DNA of 64,000 nucleotides, from contig CANQIB010000006.1 in assembly GCA_947623915.1 (NCBI GenBank), positions 61,525 through 125,524 of the forward strand. Direction: 5' to 3'. The position numbers and the translations under genes were made by a program. This document shows, piece by piece, positions 9,141 through 17,788 of this stretch (position 1 is the stretch's first letter; every line of letters starts with the position of its first letter). Origin of the DNA: an uncultured Ruminiclostridium sp. (GTDB lineage: Bacteria; Bacillota; Clostridia; Oscillospirales; Ruminococcaceae). The notes below the pieces were generated by a model. It was not told where the DNA came from, did not search any database, and saw nothing but the letters and a program-made list of their open reading frames with translations.

Positions 9141-9929
9141 ATGGGAACAATAATTTCAGTAGTCAACCAAAAAGGCGGAGTGGGTAAGACCACAACTGCG
9201 GTAAATATCAGCGCAGCCCTCGGTGCAAAAGGGAAAAAAGTGCTGCTGGTCGATCTCGATCCGCAGGGAAACTCCACCTCCGGCTACGGTATATCTAAAA
9301 AATCGCTGAACGCCACAAGCTATGACGTTGTTATGTCCGATATACGACCCGAAGAGGCGATAATAAAGACCGCATATAAAAACGTCAGCATTATCCCTTC
9401 GACCGCCGCGTTGGCAGAGGCGGAAATACATCTTTTGCAGACAGACCAACGTAATCACCAACTGAAAAAAGCCCTGCTGCAAATAAAAGATATGTACGAT
9501 ATAATTATAATAGATTGCCTGCCGTCGCTCGGCATCTTGGCAATAAACGCCCTGATAGCCTGCGATAAGATAATCGTACCCATGCAATGCGAGCATTACA
9601 GCCTTGAGGGGCTGGCGCAGCTCCTTTCGACCGTGAAAAAAGTCAAAAAGACCTCCAATAAGAACCTCACCCTTATGGGCATAGTTTTCACCATGTTGGA
9701 TAAGCGCTTGCTCCAATCCAACGAGATAATGCGGGATATTAAGGCGAATTTCCCGCCATCCTCTATTTTTGACACGGTGATACCGCGTAACGTCCGCATA
9801 TCCGAAGCGCCCAGCCACGGTATGCCGGTGATATATTACGATAAAAACTCAAAAGGCGCGGAGGCGTACGAAAGACTGGCGAAAGAGATAATCAAAAAAT
9901 GCGCCACCGACGAAAAGGGAGGTAAATAA
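9141..9929 (+). CDS. soj: chromosome partitioning ATPase ParA/Soj
   Basis: Deviant-Walker ParA ATPase of 262 residues that works with ParB and parS in origin segregation and, in sporulating species, feeds into DnaA/sporulation control. KGGVGKTT (11-18) is the signature-lysine Walker A, and LLVDLDPQGN (35-44) is the switch/Walker A' region. Near the C-terminus PRNVRISEAPSHGMP is the family's conserved DNA-binding/ParB-interface block. GGGGAGG precedes the ATG. The stop overlaps the spo0J start by one base. Confidence 0.96.
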   Translation: MGTIISVVNQKGGVGKTTTAVNISAALGAKGKKVLLVDLDPQGNSTSGYGISKKSLNATSYDVVMSDIRPEEAIIKTAYKNVSIIPSTAALAEAEIHLLQTDQRNHQLKKALLQIKDMYDIIIIDCLPSLGILAINALIACDKIIVPMQCEHYSLEGLAQLLSTVKKVKKTSNKNLTLMGIVFTMLDKRLLQSNEIMRDIKANFPPSSIFDTVIPRNVRISEAPSHGMPVIYYDKNSKGAEAYERLAKEIIKKCATDEKGGK

Positions 9930-10762
9930 TGGCACGGAACGTTTTAAAAAACAACTTCAACAGCATATTTGACGACAACAGCTTTGACGAAGAGGAGGGC
10001 GTGACCGTCCTCCGCATTTCCGACATTGAGCCGAGCAAATCTCAGCCCAGAAAAAATTTCGATATAGAGGCGTTGAAGTCGTTAGCCGACTCCATAAAAA
10101 ACAACGGCTTGATACAGCCGCTGCTGGTCCGTCCCATGCCGGACGGTTCTTACCGCCTGGTAGCGGGGGAGCGGCGGTGGCGCGCCTGCAAAATGGCGGG
10201 GATAACGGAAGTGCCGGTATTTGTAAGAGAGCTTACCGATGTACAGGCGCATCAGATAATGCTGATAGAAAACCTCCAGCGTGAAAATCTCAACCCCATA
10301 GAAGAAGCCAACGGCTACAAGGAGCTTATGGAAACCTACGGCATGAGCCAGGACGAAGTCGCAAAGGCGGTCGGAAAGGCGCGTTCATCCATAGCCAACG
10401 CGCTGCGACTGCTTGCTTTACCGCCTGCGGTAAAGGAGCTTGTGGAGCAAAACGCGCTGTCGGTCGGGCATTGTAAAGTGCTTTTGGGGCTGAAAGACAA
10501 AAAGCGCATGGTGGATCTTGCCTGCGAGGCAGCGACCAAGGAAGTATCCGTTCGCGAGATAGAGCGCATGGTAAAGAACGCGGACAAGCCGCAGCAGGAG
10601 GAAAAGCCCAAAGACCCGTTTTATATCGAGGCGGAGATAGCGCTGTCAAAGGCTTTGGAAACTGCCGTAAGGATAAACTCCGGTCGCAAAAAGGGCACGG
10701 TGGAAATAGAGTTTTACACAAAAGAAGATCTGACGGACATTGTAAACAGACTGGCTAAATAG
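9929..10762 (+). CDS. spo0J: chromosome partitioning protein ParB/Spo0J
   Basis: Centromere-binding CTPase clamp of 277 residues. SQPRKNFD (38-45) and GERRWRA (80-86) form the CTP pocket. ENLQRENLNPIEEA (115-128) precedes the helix-turn-helix (about 139-160, MSQDEVAKAVGKARSSIA), and the C-terminal dimerisation segment is present. The start overlaps the soj stop (TAATG) with GGGAGG upstream, so translation is coupled. The third parS-like site overlaps its stop codon. The Noc-like paralogue 1 kb upstream shares the same domain order, so the two proteins may compete for or divide these sites. Confidence 0.95.
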   Translation: MARNVLKNNFNSIFDDNSFDEEEGVTVLRISDIEPSKSQPRKNFDIEALKSLADSIKNNGLIQPLLVRPMPDGSYRLVAGERRWRACKMAGITEVPVFVRELTDVQAHQIMLIENLQRENLNPIEEANGYKELMETYGMSQDEVAKAVGKARSSIANALRLLALPPAVKELVEQNALSVGHCKVLLGLKDKKRMVDLACEAATKEVSVREIERMVKNADKPQQEEKPKDPFYIEAEIALSKALETAVRINSGRKKGTVEIEFYTKEDLTDIVNRLAK

Positions 10763-10776
10763 TTCCATGTGGAACA
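10761..10776. promoter_or_regulatory. parS: parS-like ParB binding site 3
   Basis: AGTTCCATGTGGAACA matches site 2 at 15 of 16 bases; the first T is A because it overlaps the spo0J stop codon TAG. It lies in the 32-bp gap before serS. Confidence 0.7.
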
Positions 10777-10794
10777 TTTGTATAGGAGAGAAAT

Positions 10795-12075
10795 ATGATA
10801 GACATTAAATTTTTAAGAGAAAACCCCGAAAAGGTAAAAGAAAACATTAAAAAGAAATTTCAGGACGAAAAGCTCCCGCTGGTAGACGAGGTGATAGAGC
10901 TGGATAAACAGCTCCGTGCCGCTCAGCTCAAGGCGGATACCCTGCGCGGCGACCGCAACCGCCTGTCTAAAGAAATAGGCGGCTTGATGGCGAAGGGCAT
11001 GAAAGAAGAAGCGGAAAAGGTCAAAGCTCAGGTCAAGGAGTTTTCCGATGAGTTAGCACAGCTCGAAACACAGGAAACTCAGCTCGGCGAACAAGTGAAA
11101 AAAATTATGATGACCATTCCCAATATCATTGCCGACGATGTGCCGATAGGTAAAGACGACAGCGAAAACGTCGAGATGACCCGTTACGGCGAGCCTAAAG
11201 TGCCGGATTTTGAAGTGCCTTATCACTCCGAGATAATGGAAAAACTCAACGGCCTTGACCTCGACAGCGCAAGAAAAGTCGCAGGAAACGGCTTTTATTA
11301 CCTGATGGGCGATATAGCCAGACTCCATTCCGCCGTAATTTCCTACGCCAGAGATTTTATGATAGACCGCGGCTTTACCTACTGCGTACCCCCGTTTATG
11401 ATAAGAGGAGGAGTGGTAACCGGCGTTATGTCCTTTGCGGAAATGGACGCCATGATGTATAAAATAGAGGGAGAAGACCTTTACCTCATCGGCACTAGCG
11501 AACATTCCATGATAGGTAAATTCATAGATACGATAAACCCCGAAGAAGAACTGCCCTATACGCTTACCAGCTACTCACCCTGCTTCCGTAAGGAGAAAGG
11601 CGCGCACGGTATAGAAGAACGCGGCGTTTACCGTATCCATCAGTTTGAAAAACAGGAAATGATAGTCGTTTGTAAGCCGGAAGACAGCGCGATGTGGTTC
11701 GACAGACTGTGGCAGAATACCGTCGATCTCTTCCGCTCCATGGATATTCCCGTTCGGACGATAGAATGCTGCTCCGGCGATCTCGCCGACCTTAAAGTTA
11801 AATCCTACGACGTCGAGGCATGGTCGCCCCGTCAGAAAAAATACTTCGAGGTCGGAAGCTGCTCCAACCTCGGAGACGCTCAGGCGCGCCGCCTGAAAAT
11901 ACGCATAAAAAGCAAGGAAAAAGGCAATTACTTCGCCCATACCCTTAATAATACCGTAGTCGCGCCCCCGCGTATGCTCATCGCTTTCCTTGAAAATAAC
12001 CTCAACGCCGACGGCACCGTAAATATCCCCGAAGTTTTAAGACCGTATATGGGCGGTAAAGAAAAAATAGGCTGA
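10795..12075 (+). CDS. serS: seryl-tRNA synthetase
   Basis: Class II aminoacyl-tRNA synthetase charging tRNA-Ser. Residues 1-110 form the long antiparallel coiled-coil arm that grips the tRNA variable arm (LKADTLRGDRNRLSKEIG). Catalytic motif 2 is FRKEKGAHGIEERGVYR, with the serine-binding IGTSEHS and QFEKQEM around it; motif 3 lies near APPRMLIAFLEN. At 426 residues it is full length. AGGAGA precedes the ATG. Only 32 bp separate it from spo0J, so it has no room for a T-box leader and is probably read from the soj promoter. Confidence 0.97.
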   Translation: MIDIKFLRENPEKVKENIKKKFQDEKLPLVDEVIELDKQLRAAQLKADTLRGDRNRLSKEIGGLMAKGMKEEAEKVKAQVKEFSDELAQLETQETQLGEQVKKIMMTIPNIIADDVPIGKDDSENVEMTRYGEPKVPDFEVPYHSEIMEKLNGLDLDSARKVAGNGFYYLMGDIARLHSAVISYARDFMIDRGFTYCVPPFMIRGGVVTGVMSFAEMDAMMYKIEGEDLYLIGTSEHSMIGKFIDTINPEEELPYTLTSYSPCFRKEKGAHGIEERGVYRIHQFEKQEMIVVCKPEDSAMWFDRLWQNTVDLFRSMDIPVRTIECCSGDLADLKVKSYDVEAWSPRQKKYFEVGSCSNLGDAQARRLKIRIKSKEKGNYFAHTLNNTVVAPPRMLIAFLENNLNADGTVNIPEVLRPYMGGKEKIG

Positions 12076-12089
12076 ACACTAAAAATATA

Positions 12090-12118
12090 TTGACAAATGC
12101 AGCGGCTTGTGGTACAAT
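12090..12118 (+). promoter_or_regulatory. promoter of the ABC transporter pair
   Basis: TTGACA (12090-12095), 17-bp spacer, TACAAT (12113-12118). It begins 14 bp after the serS stop and sits 44 bp before the ATPase gene. Confidence 0.75.
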
Positions 12119-12161
12119 ACAAAGTAAATAAAATTTACCTTTACTAAAGCGGAGGGATATT

Positions 12162-13064
12162 ATGCTCAGAATAACCGACCTGTATAAAAGCTACGGCGCG
12201 TATAACGTGCTGGACGGCTTGAATATGACGGTAAATAACGGCGACGTTTACGGCTTTTTGGGGAAAAACGGCTGCGGTAAGACCACCACGATGAACGTTG
12301 TCGCCAACGTTATCCCCAAGGATAAGGGAAAAGTGGAGTTCGACAAGGAATCACCGGTGATAGGCTACCTGCCCGAAACCCCCATGCTGTACGGATATAT
12401 GAACGCTTACGAGTATCTGGAATATATCGCCGCGTGCTGCAAATATAAGGGCAACGTAAAAGAGCGGATACAGCAGGTGTTGGAGCTTACCGGAATGGTA
12501 AACGACGGCGCTCGGCGTATAAAAGGTTACTCGCGCGGTATGAACCAGCGCGTCGGGATAGCCGCCGCGGTATTTAATGACCCCGACCTGCTGATACTCG
12601 ACGAGCCGACCTCCGCGCTTGACCCGCAGGGACGCGCGGAGGTGATGAACACCGTGCTGAAACTTGCGGATACCGGCACGACAATAATGCTCTGCACCCA
12701 TATACTTTCCGATGTGGAACGTGTCGCAAACCGCATAGGAATAATGAAAAACGGTCGTCTTGCGTTGGAAGGCGACATAAAAGAGCTGAAAGAAAGATTT
12801 TCTTCCCAAAATAAAAAGCTGGTCGTTTCGGTATTCGGCGATCCCCAAGCCGCGATGGCAACGGTAAACGCCGTATCGGGCGGTAAATTCCTTTACGAAA
12901 ATAAAAACAATTTCTTTGAGATAGCGATCCCTCCCGAAGACGCCGACGGCAGCGACATAACCGCCCGTATGCTGAAAGCGCTCGCGGACGTTTCCGTAAC
13001 GCCGTCGCATATCGAGGTAAAAACCAAAACTCTGGAAGAAGTATACTTTGAAACGATAAATTAA
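12162..13064 (+). CDS. ABC transporter ATP-binding protein
   Basis: ATPase of 300 residues in the CcmA/NatA-like family that pairs with small integral permeases. Walker A is GKNGCGKT (34-41), the signature is YSRGMNQRVG (about 122-131), and Walker B is LLILDEPTSALD (about 144-155) with the catalytic Glu. The H-loop His is in LCTHILSDVERV. A C-terminal extension of about 90 residues is typical of this family. The next gene, 12 bp downstream, encodes the membrane partner. Substrate is unknown; peptide, lantibiotic or ion export are all seen in relatives. Confidence 0.92.
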   Translation: MLRITDLYKSYGAYNVLDGLNMTVNNGDVYGFLGKNGCGKTTTMNVVANVIPKDKGKVEFDKESPVIGYLPETPMLYGYMNAYEYLEYIAACCKYKGNVKERIQQVLELTGMVNDGARRIKGYSRGMNQRVGIAAAVFNDPDLLILDEPTSALDPQGRAEVMNTVLKLADTGTTIMLCTHILSDVERVANRIGIMKNGRLALEGDIKELKERFSSQNKKLVVSVFGDPQAAMATVNAVSGGKFLYENKNNFFEIAIPPEDADGSDITARMLKALADVSVTPSHIEVKTKTLEEVYFETIN

Positions 13065-13076
13065 GGGGGAGAGAAT

Positions 13077-13916
13077 ATGTTCAAGGCAGGTATAAAAAAA
13101 GAACTCATGATGTTTACCCGCGGCTTTCGTATGTGGGGAATACTGATACTGGTGCTGGGCTTGGCAGCCTCTTATCCCGCTTTATATAAAATGCTCGATT
13201 CCATGAGCGGGCTGATGGAGGAAATGGCGACCGTTGAGGCGGGAGCTTCCGCCGATATGATGGAGGGACTGACCGGCTCTATCTCCGCCATTTACGGCGC
13301 GGACTTGGGCTATGTAGGATTTATCACGGGAGTCAGCGCAACGGTAGGGATAGGTCTGCTGGTCATGATGATAATTCTTATGGCGGCGGCGGGCGGCGAG
13401 CAGAAAAAACGCTCCGTCATAATACCCGACTGCGCTGGACTTACCCCGCAGGGCTATGTTTTGCCGAAATTCGCGATATATCCGCTGCTCTCTGCGGTGG
13501 TAATGTTCTTGGGTACCGTGATAGCGGGAGCCGTCGCAAATCTGCTGTTTGAAGGTACTCCCGTACCGATAAGCGATATACTGTTCAACGCCGCTTGCTC
13601 CGCAGGCTACGGACTGTTTTTGATAAGCGCGTTCTTTATGGCGGGAATATCCACGGGCAGACCGGGCATAAGCGTAATAGCCGTCTACCTCGGCAGCGAG
13701 CTTATAAACAGCATGCTGAACGGATTCAGAGTAAACCGATTTAACCCTTATGCGCTGTATTATATGATAGGCACGACCTACAAAGAAGCGGATATGAACA
13801 ACTTCGTGCTGAGCCTTATCGTCACGGTAACGCTCAGCGTGATATGCTGCCTTATCACACTTATGGTGGTCAGTCTGAGAAAAATAGACAACAGCGTAGG
13901 AGAAGCAAATTTGTAA
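13077..13916 (+). CDS. ABC transporter permease
   Basis: Membrane partner of the preceding ATPase: 279 residues with about six hydrophobic segments. The first is at about 17-35, then a large extracytoplasmic loop (about 36-80), followed by pairs around 85-108, 135-160, 175-205 and 240-265. It resembles ABC-2 type permeases. The large first outside loop (SGLMEEMATVEAGASADMMEG) is Met/Glu rich. A bidirectional terminator follows, ending the unit. Confidence 0.85.
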   Translation: MFKAGIKKELMMFTRGFRMWGILILVLGLAASYPALYKMLDSMSGLMEEMATVEAGASADMMEGLTGSISAIYGADLGYVGFITGVSATVGIGLLVMMIILMAAAGGEQKKRSVIIPDCAGLTPQGYVLPKFAIYPLLSAVVMFLGTVIAGAVANLLFEGTPVPISDILFNAACSAGYGLFLISAFFMAGISTGRPGISVIAVYLGSELINSMLNGFRVNRFNPYALYYMIGTTYKEADMNNFVLSLIVTVTLSVICCLITLMVVSLRKIDNSVGEANL

Positions 13917-13923
13917 AAAAATA

Positions 13924-13955
13924 TCCGCCCGCGGTTTTTAACGACCGCGGGCGGA
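13924..13955. terminator. bidirectional terminator between permease and sleB-like gene
   Basis: Twelve-base arms TCCGCCCGCGGT and ACCGCGGGCGGA. On the plus strand a short TTTT follows. On the minus strand TATTTTTTT follows, so it serves both converging genes, better on the minus side. Confidence 0.85.
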
Positions 13956-13960
13956 CGGTT

Positions 13961-14647
13961 TTATACGCAGAAATAATGCGCTCCTATTATTTTCTGTACC
14001 TGTCGGGATTTCATAAAGCTGTTGCTGGTCTTGGCGGGATTGTAATAATAAATGCAGCCGCCGGTAGGATCCCAGCCGTTCAGCGCGTCGCGAGCCGCCG
14101 CATAAGCCGATTCCGCAACCGGCTCGTTGAACTGCCCGTCCGACAGCGCGGAAAATGCGCCGTTTTCGTATATTATACCGGCAAGCGTGTCGGGAAAAGA
14201 CGGGTGTTCGATACGGTTCATTATCACCGCGCCGATAGCCACCTGACCTACATACGGCTCCCCGCGCCCCTCGGCGGAGATCATTCTTGCGAGCAGCTGT
14301 ATATTTGACGAGGTCGCGTCCGGCCGCTGTCCTATCGTTATGCCCAGACGCTTGAGCGTCGGTTCGTCGGCGGCGCCGGTCTGTTCAAGCCCCTGCTGCT
14401 GCTGAAAGCGCAGTATCGCCTGTTCGGTCTGATCTCCGAAATATCCCGTTATCTCGCCGTTGAACAGTCCTCTTTCGGCAAGTACGCGCTGTACCGCCTC
14501 CACCTCTGCCCCCTCCGAGCCTTTTTGCGAATAGACCGTCACCGTTTTGTCGGAAGTGATATTCACTCCCGCCGCCAGCGCCGCAAACGCCATTATAGCG
14601 CACAGCCCTATTTTATAAAAAGAATTTAACTTTTTTATCCTGTTCAT
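13961..14647 (-). CDS. sleB: SleB-like spore cortex-lytic / cell wall hydrolase
   Basis: Secreted peptidoglycan hydrolase of 228 residues. A basic start (MNRIKKLNSF) precedes a hydrophobic signal segment (about 13-30). A peptidoglycan-binding domain (about 40-100, VQRVLAERGLFNGEITGYFG) is followed by the Hydrolase_2 catalytic domain (about 115-228), beginning LLARMISAEGRGEPYVGQ with the family's catalytic Glu. SleB homologues degrade muramic-lactam-containing spore cortex during germination; a vegetative role is possible. I start at 14647 (AAAGGA upstream) rather than 14782, whose extra 45 residues hide the signal peptide. The gene symbol is by homology only. Confidence 0.85.
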   Translation of the reverse strand: MNRIKKLNSFYKIGLCAIMAFAALAAGVNITSDKTVTVYSQKGSEGAEVEAVQRVLAERGLFNGEITGYFGDQTEQAILRFQQQQGLEQTGAADEPTLKRLGITIGQRPDATSSNIQLLARMISAEGRGEPYVGQVAIGAVIMNRIEHPSFPDTLAGIIYENGAFSALSDGQFNEPVAESAYAAARDALNGWDPTGGCIYYYNPAKTSNSFMKSRQVQKIIGAHYFCV

Positions 14648-14782
14648 GTTTATTATCCTTTCATAAAAGTTATTTAAAAGGATTATTTGCTTTTTTTTGC
14701 TTTTTATACACATTTTTGCGAGCCGAATTTTTCCGCCGCCTTTGATATGACTGCATTTTCGAGCGCCGCACGCTTTCCGCAC

Positions 14783-14811
14783 TTGACATTATTTTCTGTA
14801 TATGTTAGAAT
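14783..14811 (+). promoter_or_regulatory. promoter of the polysaccharide exporter operon
   Basis: TTGACA (14783-14788), 17-bp spacer, TAGAAT (14806-14811), 38 bp before the permease start. It is divergent from the sleB-like gene. Confidence 0.75.
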
Positions 14812-14849
14812 AAAGCAAGTACGGTTTTTACCGGGAGGGCAGAAGAAAA

Positions 14850-15743
14850 ATGACGTTAGCGCAAAGACTGAAAGAACCTAAGGAGGGCTCTTTCAGAGAG
14901 GTTTTTAAATATAAGGACCTGTTGGTCCAGCTCGTCACCAGAGATATCAAGCTGAAATACCGCAGGAGCTTTCTCGGCTATGTGTGGAGCATACTCAATC
15001 CGCTGTTGATAATGATAATAATGGCGGTGGTATTTTCTTTTCTGTTCCGTAGAGAGATAGTGTATTTCCCCATATATCTTTTGGCGGGACGCTCTATGTT
15101 CGAGTTTGTAAACACCGCGGTAAGCAAATCGCTCAACTCCATAACCGACAACACGTCCCTGCTCAAAAAGACGTATGTGTCTAAATTTATGTTCCCGCTC
15201 TCCAAGATAACCGCCTCCATGGTGGACTTCGTGTTCAGTCTCGGCGCGCTTATCATAGTAATGGTGTTCTATTCTATAAAGGACGGGACGGTGCTGTTTT
15301 CCCCGTGGAATTTAGGCATCGTGCCGGTAATAATACAGGGTTACATTTTCGCGATGGGACTTGGCTTTCTGCTGGCGCAGCTCCATGTGTTTTTCCGCGA
15401 TATAAAATATATTTACAACGCGGTATCCATCATGTGGATGTACTGTTCGGCGATTTTTTACGACGTGGGTATGTTCTACGAAAAAGCGCAGGAGCAGCTG
15501 ACAAGCGGCGCCGTGCCTATTGCGCAGTATCTGGCTTGGATAATAGAACGGCTCAACCCGCTGTATATCTATATCAAGGAATTTCGTTTCTTTATCTGGG
15601 CGCCGATGGCGGGCGAGCTGCCGGCGTGGGCGGTACCCGATATATGGGACGTTTTGCTGGGGGTAGTATACGCGCTGCTGATGTTCGCGATAGGCACGTT
15701 CTTTTTCCGCCGCAGCCAGGACAAGTTCATTCTGTATATTTAG
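14850..15743 (+). CDS. tagG: polysaccharide / teichoic acid ABC exporter permease (TagG/Wzm family)
   Basis: Membrane half of an exporter for undecaprenyl-linked polymers, 297 residues. The cytoplasmic start LVTRDIKLKYRRSFLGYVWSI is characteristic of the ABC2-type polysaccharide permeases. Six hydrophobic segments follow. ATPase partner 9 bp downstream, then UDP-galactopyranose mutase, so the cargo probably contains galactofuranose or is a teichoic-acid-like polymer. GGGAGG precedes the ATG. The gene symbol is a family label, since TagG and Wzm cannot be separated from sequence alone. Confidence 0.88.
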   Translation: MTLAQRLKEPKEGSFREVFKYKDLLVQLVTRDIKLKYRRSFLGYVWSILNPLLIMIIMAVVFSFLFRREIVYFPIYLLAGRSMFEFVNTAVSKSLNSITDNTSLLKKTYVSKFMFPLSKITASMVDFVFSLGALIIVMVFYSIKDGTVLFSPWNLGIVPVIIQGYIFAMGLGFLLAQLHVFFRDIKYIYNAVSIMWMYCSAIFYDVGMFYEKAQEQLTSGAVPIAQYLAWIIERLNPLYIYIKEFRFFIWAPMAGELPAWAVPDIWDVLLGVVYALLMFAIGTFFFRRSQDKFILYI

Positions 15744-15752
15744 GAGGTCGAG

Positions 15753-16595
15753 ATGGAAGAAAAAAATACCCCCGAATATATCATTGAGCTTGAGGGCGTG
15801 ACCGTCCGCTACAACAAAGCGAGCGAGAAGATAGACAACCTGAAGGAATATTTCGTCAAGCTGATAAAGCACGAGCTTATGTATAAAGAGTTCCTCGCGT
15901 TACAGGATATAGATTTGAAAATAAAAAAAGGCGAGGCATGGGCGATAATCGGCACGAACGGCAGCGGCAAATCCACCCTGTTAAAGGTGATAAGCCGCAT
16001 ACTGAAGCCCTATCGCGGCACGCTTAAAGTAAACGGCTCGATAGCGTCGCTGATAGAGCTTGGCGCGGGTATCGACCAACGGCTGACCGCGCGCGAGAAT
16101 ATTTACATGAACGGCTGTATCCTGGGCTACACCAAAAAATTCATCGCCGAGCGATTCGACGAGATAGTGGAGTTTGCCGAGCTGGAGGATTTTCTGGACA
16201 CTCCGGTAAAAAACTTTTCCTCCGGCATGAAGTCAAGGCTGGGCTTTTCGGTCGCCACGATGGTAAAGCCGGACATTCTCATAGTGGACGAGGTGCTGTC
16301 GGTCGGCGACGTCCTGTTCAGAAAAAAATGTGAAAATAAAATGAGCGAAATGCTCAATAACGGAACGACCCTGCTTTTCGTGTCCCATAATATGGAAACG
16401 GTAAAGAAAATGTGCAATAAGGCTATCTGGCTGAACAACGGCAAAACGGTCATGCAGGGGGACGCCGATACGGTCTGCGCCGAATATACCGGCACCATAG
16501 CCGATAAAAAAGCAAAGGAAAAGAAAGAACGCGCCAAAAAAGAGGCGGAGCTTAAAAAGCAGGCGGAGGAGCTTGCCGCCAAGCGAAAAAAATAA
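15753..16595 (+). CDS. tagH: polysaccharide ABC exporter ATPase (TagH/Wzt family)
   Basis: ATPase of 280 residues energising the preceding permease. Walker A GTNGSGKS (67-74), the family block GAGIDQRLTARENIYMNG, signature FSSGMKSRLGFS, Walker B DILIVDEVLSVGD and H-loop VSHN are all present. After the nucleotide-binding domain there is no carbohydrate-binding module like that of O-antigen Wzt. Instead the last 35 residues are almost all Lys, Glu and Ala and should form a single charged helix. AGGAGG precedes the start. Confidence 0.9.
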   Translation: MEEKNTPEYIIELEGVTVRYNKASEKIDNLKEYFVKLIKHELMYKEFLALQDIDLKIKKGEAWAIIGTNGSGKSTLLKVISRILKPYRGTLKVNGSIASLIELGAGIDQRLTARENIYMNGCILGYTKKFIAERFDEIVEFAELEDFLDTPVKNFSSGMKSRLGFSVATMVKPDILIVDEVLSVGDVLFRKKCENKMSEMLNNGTTLLFVSHNMETVKKMCNKAIWLNNGKTVMQGDADTVCAEYTGTIADKKAKEKKERAKKEAELKKQAEELAAKRKK

Positions 16596-16612
16596 ACCGT
16601 GGAGGAAATCAA

Positions 16613-17710
16613 ATGAAAACATACGATTATCTTATCGTGGGAGCGGGTCTTTACGGAGCGGTATTCGCTTACGAGGCGATGAAAAAGGGCAAAACGGTGC
16701 TGGTGGTAGATAAGCGCAGCCATATCGCGGGAAATATCTATACCGAAAACCGCAGCGGAATAAACGTACACGTTTACGGCGCGCATATCTTCCATACCAG
16801 CGACAAAGAAATATGGGATTATATACAACAGTTCGCCGAATTTAACCGCTACACTAACTCTCCCGTAGCGAGATACAAGGACGAGCTGTACAATATGCCG
16901 TTCAATATGAACACCTTTTCAAAAATGTGGAACATAGTTACTCCCGACCAGGCTATGGAAATAATAAATAAGCAAAAGCAGGAGATAACCGGCGAGCCGC
17001 GCAACCTTGAGGAACAGGCTATATCGCTGGTGGGACGGGACATTTACGAAAAGCTGGTAAAGGGCTACACCGAAAAACAATGGGGACGCGACTGCAAGGA
17101 GCTGCCCGCGTTCATAATAAAGCGGCTGCCGGTACGTTTTACCTATGACAACAATTACTTTAACGATAAGTATCAGGGCATACCGATAGGCGGATATACG
17201 CAGATAGTCGAAAAAATGCTGAACGGCGCGGAGGTAAGGCTGAACACCGATTACTTTGCCGATAAGCAGGCGCTGGACGACTGCGCGGACAGGGTAGTGT
17301 ACACCGGCGCGATAGACGCGTATTTTGATTTTTGCTGCGGCAATCTCGAATATCGCAGCGTAAGATTTGAGACCGAGGAGCTGGACACCCCCAACTTTCA
17401 GGGCAACGCGGTGGTGAACTACACCGACCGCGAAACGCCGTTCACCCGCATAATCGAGCATAAGTTTTTTGAATTCGGCACACAGCCCACTACCGTTATC
17501 TCGCGGGAATATTCCGCCGAGTGGAAACCGGGCGACGAGCCGTACTATCCGGTAAACGACGAGAAAAACAGCGCGCTGTATCAAAAATACAAAGCGCTTG
17601 CCGATAAAGAGGAAAAGGTGATCTTCGGCGGCCGCCTCGGCGAATATAAGTATTACGATATGGATAAGGTCATCGCGGCGGCGTTGAACACGGCAAAAAA
17701 AGAACTATAA
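16613..17710 (+). CDS. glf: UDP-galactopyranose mutase
   Basis: Flavoenzyme that converts UDP-galactopyranose to UDP-galactofuranose, the donor for Galf-containing surface glycans. The FAD Rossmann motif GAGLYG is at 10-15, followed by VVDKRSHIAGNIYTE. The substrate region contains NMPFNMNTF, GYTEKQWGRD and PVRFTYDNNYF, and the tail GGRLGEYKYYDMD is the family's FAD-binding end. At 365 residues it is full length. It is third in the tagGH operon, 17 bp after the ATPase gene, and two terminators follow, so Galf is likely part of the polymer exported by TagGH. Confidence 0.96.
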   Translation: MKTYDYLIVGAGLYGAVFAYEAMKKGKTVLVVDKRSHIAGNIYTENRSGINVHVYGAHIFHTSDKEIWDYIQQFAEFNRYTNSPVARYKDELYNMPFNMNTFSKMWNIVTPDQAMEIINKQKQEITGEPRNLEEQAISLVGRDIYEKLVKGYTEKQWGRDCKELPAFIIKRLPVRFTYDNNYFNDKYQGIPIGGYTQIVEKMLNGAEVRLNTDYFADKQALDDCADRVVYTGAIDAYFDFCCGNLEYRSVRFETEELDTPNFQGNAVVNYTDRETPFTRIIEHKFFEFGTQPTTVISREYSAEWKPGDEPYYPVNDEKNSALYQKYKALADKEEKVIFGGRLGEYKYYDMDKVIAAALNTAKKEL

Positions 17711-17717
17711 TAAACAC

Positions 17718-17745
17718 AAACGGAGGGCAGAAACCCTCCGTTTTT
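17718..17745 (+). terminator. intrinsic terminator after glf
   Basis: Arms AAACGGAGGG and CCCTCCGTTT around a 6-base loop, ending in a five-T run. Confidence 0.85.
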
Positions 17746-17754
17746 ATATTTACC

Positions 17755-17788
17755 AATATCCCCGACATTTTTATCGGGGATATTTTTT
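17755..17788 (+). terminator. second terminator, between glf and the minus-strand phosphoribosyltransferase gene
   Basis: Arms AATATCCCCGA and TCGGGGATATT followed by TTTTTT on the plus strand; the T-run abuts the stop codon of the converging minus-strand gene. Confidence 0.8.

Noticed and set aside
10763..10794. A T-box or other amino-acid-responsive leader for serS
   Set aside because: Only 32 bp separate spo0J from serS, filled mostly by the parS-like site and the ribosome-binding site.
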